NCBI GenBank assembly: GCA_910592205.1
Contig: CAJVPJ010000079.1
Location: 1 to 48,265 of the forward strand
DNA from: Paraglomus occultum
Lineage: Eukaryota > Glomeromycota > Glomeromycetes > Paraglomerales > Paraglomeraceae
Reading direction: 5' to 3'
DNA length: 48,265 nucleotides
Positions 34,046-43,130 of this stretch are shown here, piece by piece. The notes beneath the pieces were generated by a model. It was not told where the DNA came from. It saw only the letters and a list, made by a program, of their open reading frames with translations, and ran no database searches. Both the position numbers and the translations under genes were made by a program. Position 1 is the first letter of the stretch, and the number at the start of each line of letters is the position of its first letter.

Positions 34046-36411
34046 ATGCCGTTAGTTAGTAATCCAGCAATTGATAGCTTGGTTGAATCCTCCTTGGAGA
34101 ATAAATACTCCAGAGTTGAATGGATTTCTTACGAGATCACTAACTCAAATTGACAACGTCTATTATGCTATCTTTGATGATGAGTATTGGCAAGATAACG
34201 CTGATATTCGTTGGAAACAATGAAGAATGTACACCAACACTTGTGAGTGAGTTTGCCAGAATATACTCACTTCCAACACACAAGTATAATAATGATGTCA
34301 TTAACTTTAGAAGATATTCTAAATTGCTTGAGAAACGCAACGAATTCATAATTGAGTTTACCAACTGTGAAGGTAACTATTACATGGTTGCTGATAAACG
34401 CTTTTATCATTACTATTCTCTCTACGGATTCTGCGCTGCATGTGGAATACTCCGATGTAGCCCTGTGTGGTGCATTTGCGGTCATAAACAATTAGCTGAT
34501 GGATGGACCAGCGACAATCACCAACTCGATGACTTTATTAAGAAATCTCAACTACAAACAAACTCACCAAACGACGCCTATTTGGAATGGATTTTATTTG
34601 ATTGTATTCGTGAAAGGTTAGGATATGGCTTATACTTACATGGTCCACCTACTCATGCACACGTTGCATTGATTCCACTCAAGATAACGGACGAGACAAA
34701 TGATTCATATTATGTCGAGGTAAACTATTTCCTTATGCGTCATGTTTATTGAATAGTTATTGACATATCATTTCCACTAGTTATGTGATAAGCATCCAGA
34801 TATTCTTACCACGGATGCTTGGGTAACCATCGGATTTACATATGATACAAAGAAACAAAAGTATTGTCTGATAAAAGAATATTATGATAGGGAATTATGC
34901 CTGGCATGTACGGGTCAACTAACCCCAAGGATAAATGCATTCTGTTATAAATGTAAAGCACCACGACCTCCTGATTGGACTACTGGCAACAAGTCACTGG
35001 ATTCGTTTATTATCGAGTCATGGAATAATACAACGAGCATAGATGATGGTATATAGAACGGATTGAATACTCTCTTTTGACAAACATACAAGAAATGACC
35101 TCACTACGCCACGGATGCACACATATAGCAGATTGGACAGCGGATGAATTGACCCGTGTAGCACTTAAAAAGATAGTTGACGAACCAAATGACCGATTAT
35201 TTGATTATCATCAGGTAAATTATTTCACATGTAAAGTATTTTGAACATGTGTTTAATCGGTCAGCGTTGTAACGACTAGTTCTGCAGCTAATCAAGGAAT
35301 ACCCAGAGATACTAACACCCGAGAATATTTGGATAATTGGGATCACTGGGGATCCATCTACTCGGGAATATTATTTAGTTTTTTACCAAGACATACACTC
35401 ATTATTGGATAGCTTTATACGAAACAATGGACGTCTGATGTATATGCCGTATAGTGACTTTGATGAATTGAAAGAGATCGGATCTGGTGGTTACAGAACA
35501 GTTTATACTGCCAAATATGAAGGTAATTCACGGCGCGTGCCACAAAATATTGTACTCAGACGGTTTAAGAGTTTTGATGAAATGCCGGAATTGTTTATTT
35601 CTGAGGTAAGCAATAGTAATAGTAATAATTGGTAGTATTAATTTAATCTGATGCTGTATTTATTTATTTTATAGTTTAGAAATCATGCCAAGTGTGCGCA
35701 ACGTCCATTCCTTGATATGTATGGAGTCACGCAAGAGCCAGAAACAAAAGAGTACATGATTGTTATGCAATATGCCAACAATGATAGTCTTTTGTCTTAT
35801 TTGGATCGGAGTATTAACAAATTGACGTGGAGAATGAAATTAGAGGGTTTATTGTACATTGCAATAGATCTGAGAAGTATTCATGCTGCAGGTTTAGTGC
35901 ATTGTGATCTTCATGATGGAAACATAGTTATGCATGATTCATATTACGTACAGCCATTAGTATGCGATCTTGATCAGTGAATTCGAGCGAGTCAAATCCA
36001 ATAATTCGAGGCGTGTTACCCTTTGTCGCACCGGAAGTCTTTTATACCCGCAAGTGTACTCAGAAATCGGATGTGTATTCTTTCGGTATTATTATGTATT
36101 TGATGGCAACTGGTGAACCACCTTTTAGAGATAGACAGTTCAATAGCGGCTTAGCATGTGATATTGTGGGCGGACTACGACCGTCGATGCCTGATTCCGC
36201 ACCAAAGGAATACAAGGAACTTGTCGAGCGATGTTGTGACGCTGATCCTGGCAAACGATTTAAAGATGGAGGGGCACTGGCTGATTATATTCGCAAGCTT
36301 CTGACCAAGGTGGAACAGGATAATCTTGAGGACAGTTCTTATGACAACCCATGGAATACCATATATCATAATTATGTAAAACCCTTATCACGTCTTGAGA
36401 AAAGAGAATAA
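34046..36411 (+). pseudogene. Multi-module kinase-family gene, frameshifted
   Basis: The ATG at 34046 (MPLVSNPAIDSLVE) begins a chain of kinase N-lobe-like modules alternating with zinc-ribbon/WTSxN modules. It ends in a full kinase-like domain (KEIGSGGYRTVYTAKY, VHCDLHDGNI, FVAPEVF, DVYSFGIIMY). Phase-0 introns lie at 34720-34780, 35215-35287 and 35606-35674. The frame breaks at about 34145, 34220, 35048 and 35978; the last two each fit loss of one base (DD-x-YIERIEYS; CDLDQ-x-NSSES). In the final kinase domain the beta3 Lys position reads IVLR rather than VALK, the third Gly of the Gly loop is Arg, and DFG reads DLD, while the HxD catalytic Asp is kept. The architecture matches the expanded kinase-like families known from arbuscular mycorrhizal fungi. 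It is probably a decayed pseudokinase gene, though two of the four breaks could be assembly errors. Confidence 0.82.
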
Positions 36412-36979
36412 ATGTTCTAGTACACTTGGCGAGTGTGTGCCTTATCTTTAGTAAATTACATAACATACAAATTCTAAGACTTGTTAACCAGTGAATAGGC
36501 TTTTACTACGCGTACTTCAGGAATGATGTCGATTTAAGCGTTACTATTGGCTGCATTGATAACAACATTTATTATAAAGGTGCTATGACGCGATCGAAAA
36601 CATATCATCTAAGACGTGACACGCGTCTTGTTACATATATAGCCCCACGTTCTCTCCATTCATCACTTCACAAACCCTCTCTTTCTCCAAAGCGTAACAA
36701 AATTTTCTGTCATGACAACCACATTGCAAACATACGACACAGAACTGCTCATCCCACTATTATAAAAACCAATCTTCGTCGGGACCTTCGCAAACGAGCC
36801 GCACGGACCGTCATGGTGCTGATCGTGCGAGAAAGAGAGGAAGAGGTGGGACCCTTACACCGAAGACGCAAGGGAGTTTGCATCAGCCTCACACTACACT
36901 AAGAAAAACGATTCAGATTATTTGAAATGCTGGGACAACTACAGTATTCAAAGCCGGAAACGATTTTATTTTGCTTCAA
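36412..36979. other. Region with open but unassigned frame
   Basis: A basic open frame (36585-36902, +; starts with ATG) is Arg/His-rich with no recognised domain. Local GC is higher than average from about 36650 to 36900, so part may be coding, but no splice chain could be built. Confidence 0.3.
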
Positions 36980-37324
36980 ATGATCATCATCTTTTACTTT
37001 GGAGTTCAACTTGTCACTTTGTTAACGCCACCATGCCGTACAGTCATAGCGCCACGAGCACAACACAAAACCACCGCCGCAACATTGACTACGACCATAA
37101 TTATTACAACTACGCCAGCAATTACGAATACTACGACTACGACATGTACTACCCCACACAAAATCCAAGTACACGCCACTGTCAACTACAACGGTGGCAA
37201 CCGAGGCGACTGGCACAAGCAACCCGTGTCTTATGGCGCGTGGTGCCATGAAACACCAAAGCAAGTATTGGTGTACTTGTTTCCAGAAGTTGCGGAGCAA
37301 GCCGTCCAGGTCGTATTATTTTAG
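36980..37324 (+). CDS. Candidate secreted Thr-rich small protein
   Basis: From the ATG at 36980 the frame encodes 114 aa. The start (MIIIFYFGVQLVTLLTPPCR) looks like a signal peptide. A Thr-rich stretch (about 35-65) typical of an O-glycosylated linker follows, then a Cys-containing C-terminal part (YNGGNRGDWHKQPVSYGAWC, HETPKQVLVYLFP). I do not recognise the C-terminal fold. The ORF stops at 37322, right where similarity to a Tc1 transposase begins, so the gene may be cut short by that insertion. A Tyr/Asn-rich frame with a strong start context (GCCACCATG, 37034) overlaps in another frame. Weak call. Confidence 0.35.
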   Translation: MIIIFYFGVQLVTLLTPPCRTVIAPRAQHKTTAATLTTTIIITTTPAITNTTTTTCTTPHKIQVHATVNYNGGNRGDWHKQPVSYGAWCHETPKQVLVYLFPEVAEQAVQVVLF

Positions 37325-38276
37325 CAAGTAATTTACGGTCAGTTCCGGGCTCATAGCTATTGAAGAGTAATAGTCAGAAGTATATAGACATTTTAAACAC
37401 TCATTTAGTACCATTTATGGAGGGACTCGATGGGGAATTTGTTGAGTATGAACTCCAGCAAGATAATGCTACTGTTCATACAAGCAAACTGACAAGGACA
37501 TTCTTTGATGATTCAGATATAAACTTGATGCAATGAACCCTGACCTTAACCCTATTGAACATGGGATGAGCTTGAAAGGCAAATTAGAAAACGGAACCCT
37601 CCACCTGTATCTGAGAGGGAATTAGCTGTAATTTTTTCGTTCTGTTTTTTTTTTTTTTTATTTCGTTTTTTTTTGTGTTTTTTTTTTTATTTCGTTTTTT
37701 ATTTCGTTTTTTAGTTTTTTTGTGTTTTTTATTTCGTTTTTTATTTCGTCTTGATGCTGTATTTCAGAAACTTATTCTAAGTATGAATAGTAGAGTTAAA
37801 GCGGTTCAACGGGCTATAAAGGCTTTGCAACAAAGTATTGGTAATAATAAGATCTAGATAATATTTTGCTTTACGGTTGTGCTTAGATGCTATCCCAATT
37901 GCATAGATTATTACATTTTTGTTGTATTTTAACATAATAAACGCATAGTAAATATACAATTTTATTCTCAGCAGCCGTGTAAGATAAAAATGGGATATTT
38001 TGACATTTAGTTAAAGGCTTTCAAATAATACTAATTTGCACCGGGTTGTAGCATAATTTCTATTTGTGTACATTTTTAAACGTTCAGGTCGAGAAACTTA
38101 ATTTTCACATTTTCGGTTAATTGAAGTCGGGTATAATAATAAGTGAATCTGACCGTTTACATAATAATCTATGTTGCAGAAATGTAGTTCACTACAAACA
38201 CAATAAAAATCTGACGTTTTGTTAAGGAATTAACGAAACTTTTAAGGGGGTCGGAGACTTTTGGTCACTCACTGTA
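37325..38276 (+). mobile_element. Tc1-like element remnant, 5' truncated
   Basis: After a decayed stretch, 37417-37535 reads FMEGLDGEFVEYELQQDNAT and HTSKLTRTFFDDSDIN, matching the second-Asp region of Tc1 DDE transposases. After a frame change comes PDLNPIEH, then ELERQIRKRNPPPVSERELA (about 37535-37630), the classic segment around the third acidic residue, with the WPA-type residues missing. A T-rich low-complexity block (37635-37746) interrupts it. The C-terminus (AVFQKLILSMNSRVKAVQRA) resumes at 37752-37857. Further on, GTCGGAGACTTTTGGTCACTCACTGTA (about 38250-38276) has the form of a Tc1 right terminal repeat ending in CACTG-TA. No left repeat was found, so the 5' half is lost. Confidence 0.8.
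37635..37746. repeat. T-rich low-complexity block inside Tc1 remnant
   Basis: Repeats of TTTTTTATTTCG and TTTTTGTG. It splits the transposase C-terminal segment, so it arose by insertion or slippage after the element was in place. Confidence 0.85.
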
Positions 38277-38886
38277 TGTATAAATTAAACCCAGCTTTAG
38301 CAGTTTATCTGTAGTTGGACAATAAAGTCTTACATTAATGACTATTGCTAACGTATTCTCTAAGTCAAAGCATATTTTCACAATGACCACCATTCTAAAT
38401 GGACGTAAATTCCAATCTGACATATGCCATTCTAAACTGACATTTAATATGTCCATTCTGAATGACATACAGTATAATTCCAAACTGACATACAACAATG
38501 ATTCCTGCATTTTGTAAGGTATGGTGCTAATATTAATATTTGGTAAATGTCTAAGTTTTCAAGGAAGGCTCCAAGCATCCTGAGTACAATGTGAGATTTA
38601 GATTTTTAGAAAGTCTCATTGTCCCTACAAGAGATCGACAGTTGAGAGTTTGTTTACGATACGAACAGTCTATTTCAATTGATGGACATGATTAAAATAA
38701 AGGGTAAGTTGATAAATCTTCATAAGCGTAACCCAATCATTTCTCAACTTCATTTAATGGATATATACGATTTGTCGTATGTTTACAAATACTTCTACTG
38801 CAATTGTTCAAACGTAGTAATGTAGTTTCGACTTACATTGATAGTAATAGTAACAAGTTTTTCGCCTTTTCTTTTGCTTTTTCGAG
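38277..38886. other. Intergenic with short degenerate repeats
   Basis: Degenerate copies of a CATTCTAAACTGACAT-type motif lie at about 38388-38500. No gene recognised. The last part (38560-38700) could hold an upstream exon of the following locus, but none could be proved. Confidence 0.4.
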
Positions 38887-40165
38887 TTGCTACAATTCGA
38901 TATTCACTTCCCGCCTTTTGGAAAGGATTTTATTACCGGACTCGTTAGTGAAGACTACGAGGCCGACGATGTAGGCTTGTTCCTCGCAAGAGGCTTCCAA
39001 GTACTGGACCAAGGTGAAAAAATGTTGGCAGACTTGATCAACCAACAGATCGTTTACGACGTTGCTGTCGAGTTGTCAACCATATGCGACGGGATTCTTT
39101 TCTTAGAGATGAGCAAGTACAATTGTTCGTACAGTCTTCAAATAATGTGAGCAATTAAATCTGATTATTGGAATTTTTCAGATTCTGGAGATGAGCGCCG
39201 TTTAGTCTGGAAGACAGAGTCTCTGAGTCAATCAACGGGGACAACAACTAAAGAAAAGTCACTACCAACAATATCCGAAAACAGTTCGTCACCGAATTAT
39301 TCAGCAGAAGTTGATCAAGTCCAAATAATGGCTGTGCTGATGAAATAGTAGATACTCCTAAACAATATCTTACATGTCTCCGTGAAACAAGAAACGCCAC
39401 TTGGTGTGGGTAAGTCTCAAAGCGATTATATTGTGAAATGTGATGTCAACCATTGACTAACATTTTTAGATGTACTGGCTCAGCTTTACGCCTTTATCAA
39501 GTGTCTCAGGGCGGGAATTCATCAATCAATTTTGCCAAACGGGAGATACAACAATCTATGGATCTCCTTCACCGTATGGGAGACGCTACAATCATCGACT
39601 TTGCTGATCCGATATCTTCGACCGCGTTGGAAGCTTTGCGTCAACAGCAAGGAATTGCGATTGGGAAATCAAGTATCGACAGCGAACGAGGAATTTTTTG
39701 CGCCACTGAATACAAACGATGGTCAATGATTTGGCTTCATTTGGAGATTGGATAATAGTGTTTGAAAACTTTGATCGATGCGATAAGCCACTTCATGAGT
39801 AGAACACAGACGAGATAAAAGCAGATCCCACGCTTGCTGGAATCTTTCGATTAAAGAATACCTTTGAAACTTTCGTAAGAACCAAAACCTCAAGTCATTC
39901 TGCAGTATTGGAATCAGTCCTCTCATATCTTCGAAGACATATCGCCAACTCTTTCATGACATGGGCTGCCATAGCCTTGACGCCTAACAATGCAAGTGTG
40001 AAGGTTCATATCAACGATGCGAAACAACGTTTGGTCTGCGACATTCCCAACTTTTGCGCCGAGAGTCTGAGCAAATGCTTGACTATTTGCGAAAATGGTA
40101 ACTTTCACAATGCACTCACTGTTCTTTTCGATGGTTTGTTCAATCTCGGGCGGATCGAAGACTGA
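38887..40165 (+). pseudogene. Unrecognised coding locus, multiple frame breaks
   Basis: GC-richer, protein-like segments occur in order: an exon-like stretch from 38887 (FPPFGKDFITGLVSEDYEAD, LDQGEKMLADLINQQIVYDV) to about 39120; after a possible intron ending TTTTTCAG at 39180, SGDERRLVWKTESLSQSTG; a frame change near 39325 to NGCADEIVDTPKQYLTCLRE and NATWCG; a GT-AG intron (about 39412-39469); CTGSALRLYQVSQGGNSSIN and MDLLHRMGDATIIDFADPIS; a frame change near 39720 to LASFGDWIIVFENFDRCDKP; and finally 39908-40165 (SVLSYLRRHIANSFMTWAAI, CLTICENGNFHNALTVLFDG). No domain is recognised. At least two frame breaks and an in-frame TAG near 39800 suggest decay, unless the introns are misread. Confidence 0.5.
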
Positions 40166-42134
40166 CTTCTTTCATCAACCGTTCGTGGATCCTATTCGCA
40201 ATCTTTTCCGAGTCTGCTCTTTTCATCTGAACAAAGGTCCATAGTAAGTATCAGCCATAAGACTTGTATTCAAATCGCACATTCTGTTGTCCAAATAGAC
40301 TGAGCATATTGATGAATTGCGTTAAAGTGTACGTATTAGTATTCGTGGAAAGGCGACACAAACAAGTCTCGTACTTACACATGGCATGGACCTGCACTCT
40401 CGAATTTCCGACATGTGAATGATCTCTTCTTCGGCTAATGGCCGATCCCTCCATGTGACCAGAACCAACGTGTACGCCTCTACACTGAATGTCAAGTGGG
40501 ATTGTCTTTATAAGAATTAGCAAAAGACGAATGACCAAGACGCAACAATATCGTTGACATCTGATCCAATTTTTCAGATCCTATAGAAAAGCATAGTCAA
40601 CCTTAGGAATTGAAATAGTGTAACAACAATAATACTGACGCTTCTTTTCCCAATCGATACAAGACTGTATAAATCTATAATATTACCACCTACCATAAGC
40701 TTTTTTCCAAGGCGCGTCCATGCAGGGATATCTCTCTTACTTTATCATTTCGGTACCGTCTTATATAGAATGATGAGAATATAACCATACGAATTTTTAG
40801 ACATTAAAATCTGGTCTCCTAAACCCTATTGCAGGTTAACCCTCTCGTACCGATATTGTTAAAAAAGCATCAAGTAGATGTTCATCGAACATACGGATGG
40901 TTTGTCATACGTGGGTCAAGCGAATATAACTATACCTTTATCATGAGACCGTAAGCTTCCATGTCCTAGATTCCACTCCAAACGGAATTAGGGTAATTGA
41001 TCGACAAAACATACTTTGTAACACATGACTCGTTGAGACACATTCTTTGAAATATGTTCTAATCATGTCTCTATACAAGGGGTAGACGGGTTATTTCATC
41101 AACTATACAAACAGCATCACGACATCGTTGTTAAGGATTAGATTGATGCGAATTGGCCATTAGCACAGCACCGTTTATCCCCTCTGTGGGTGTTGACCTT
41201 CTTTCCCTATTTGTCGGAAAATCCCATAATCCGTTTTTGTACATATCAATGAATTTTCCGGATCATTTTTTCTGTTCCTAACATAGAATCATATGCAAAC
41301 TTGGATTTCCAAATTGCCTGGTGGTCGACTAGTGGAGCATAATGTTGTGCTCCCTTTCTCCCATAGCCGACTTCCCTACTGTCCAAGATGAGATGGAAAA
41401 AACCTGCGATCCACACCAGGGCGATTAGCTTCTGGCTATCTGAGTCTTGGTACTAATTGTAGGTTTACATGTGATGGATAATCTTTCGCGGTTTGGAGGA
41501 GTCAAGTCGAAATATTGATGGGACGCGTGGCTTTTTCGCTAATAGGGAGGTGTGTTTGGTTTGATAAGATGAATTATGGATGTCATGTCTTTGATATAAA
41601 CGACTCGGTCGAAATCGGTCTCGTAATGTCCGGTATACGGTGCTTTGATTATTTCTACCTCGAACAGATCAATCATACCAGTAAGGTAAGCTTATTACCG
41701 ACATCGCCATTTTAAGACACTATGAAACTTTTACGCATGATAATCTTACTAGTGCATTTCACATATTACCATCAATTTCGCGAAAACGGTTTGTGATGGA
41801 AACGTTCAACGTAGGATGAGAATAATTTATTATTACGAGAATAATAGATAGATATAAAAATATCTTCGTATGTGATGAATTTCAAAAATCTGGAATGACA
41901 ATAACGTCAGGGAGGCAGAGAGGATTGACGTATTGATGTATTGACGTATTGTATTGACGTATTGATCCCTCAATCATTTTCACCATAAATGAATTTTGGG
42001 AAATGATATTTCGAGTTGTACTACTACTAAGATTAAGTTTGGGGATGGTAAAAATACAAGAGTGTAAAATTTATACGATGTGAAACGAAAACTGAAGAAT
42101 ATTCTAAGTTTTTTTGCAATCCTGCCGTACACCT
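40166..42134. other. Intergenic, one weak exon candidate
   Basis: No supported gene. A short frame beginning with ATG at 41518 (about 65 codons, ending near a GTAAGC donor-like site) could be an isolated exon but has no partner. A GTATTGAC-type short tandem repeat is at about 41929-41965. Confidence 0.4.
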
Positions 42135-42981
42135 CTAGACCATCTGAGCGAGAGCGAATACGAGAGGGAGGAGAACAGTAATGAATATGGAAGATGCCAG
42201 CTGCGAGCCATCATTTGGCGGTCCTGCGGGAGCTGAGTTACCGCTTCCAGCCGGTGCACTATCAGAATTGGATGGCAAGAAGAAGATGTTGATTAGATTT
42301 CATGCGGAACCCGATTAGAGGGACAAATTCATTGGCAATACTTACGTAGGTTTGGTACTGGAAGAAGTGGAAGTGGTAGTAGTAGTTGCGGACGTAGTAC
42401 TAGTAGCAGCGCTTGCGCCAGTGGAAACAGGAGGAGCAGCAACGGTAGTATTCGCACCAGGCGGGGTTGCACCACCACCTGCAACGATCTGAAAAGTTCC
42501 ACTCGTCTTTGTGCTTCCATTATCAGATTCGGTCAACGTGAAATAGTACTTGCCGGGATTGACATCAACAGTCCATGCGAGTGAGTTTGGTTGCAATGGG
42601 ACGGCCCCACTGATGAGCTTGGGAGTGCCGCTTGCGGCGTCTGTAATTATTAACTGACCTTGGCCGTTAGGAGGACCGGTATAGCCCCATGTGATCTGAT
42701 AGATTTGGCCTGTAATGAGTGTCGGAGGTGTGTTCACTACTGATATGTCTTTTGATTTGGAAAAAGTAGATTGCAAAGTTGAATGGAGAAATTAGCAATG
42801 AAGTTCACATGAGTTAGAATGTATATAAAGTATCTTGCGTTCCGTCAGTATATTTCATTTTTCTAGAATTCTCACTAATTATCTATTTTGAACATGAAAT
42901 TCAACATTAATGCCTACCTGCAGATACAAATGTTGCAAGGACCACAAGTATTAGGAGAACTACTGTATTCTTTTGCATCAT
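42135..42981 (-). CDS. GPI-anchored Kre9/Knh1-like wall protein
   Basis: Exons in order of transcription: 42981-42918, 42748-42346, 42258-42135. They total 591 nt, 196 aa, with exact phases. Residues 1-21 are a signal peptide (MMQKNTVVLLILVVLATFVS). The mature part begins DISVVNTPPTLITGQIYQIT with WGYTG, the N-terminal Ig-like domain of the Ser/Thr-rich GPI-anchored (Kre9/Knh1, pfam10342-type) family, running to about residue 118 (GTFQIVAGGG). A Thr/Ser/Ala-rich, probably O-mannosylated linker follows. A small-residue site (NDGS, about 171-174) precedes a hydrophobic C-terminus (IFITVLLPLVFALAQMV), as expected for a GPI attachment signal. Likely location: plasma membrane or cell wall, where the family supports beta-glucan assembly or adhesion. 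A CATAAATAG TATA-like box at 43122-43130 lies upstream. Intact. Confidence 0.88.
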
Positions 42982-43121
42982 TGTTCTGTATCAGTTTGAG
43001 GAAGAGAAGAAAATGCAATGTGTATTGCCGTCCGATAATGAGGATAGTAGATGAATATATACTAAATCTAAAGAAGCACTTGTACTGGTTGCGGGGTGGG
43101 GAAATGAAAGACAATCCCCGC

Positions 43122-43130
43122 TATTTATGC
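43122..43130 (-). promoter_or_regulatory. TATA-like box of the GPI-protein gene
   Basis: CATAAATAG on the minus strand, about 140 bp upstream of the ATG at 42981. A CCCCACCCCGC C-rich element lies just downstream, resembling fungal stress-type C-rich sites. Confidence 0.35.

Noticed and set aside
37022-37300. Minus-strand frame and plus-strand Tyr/Asn-rich frame with a strong start context
   Set aside because: Same ACTACGAC-type repeat read in other frames; the Thr-rich frame with a leader peptide is more coherent, though weak.
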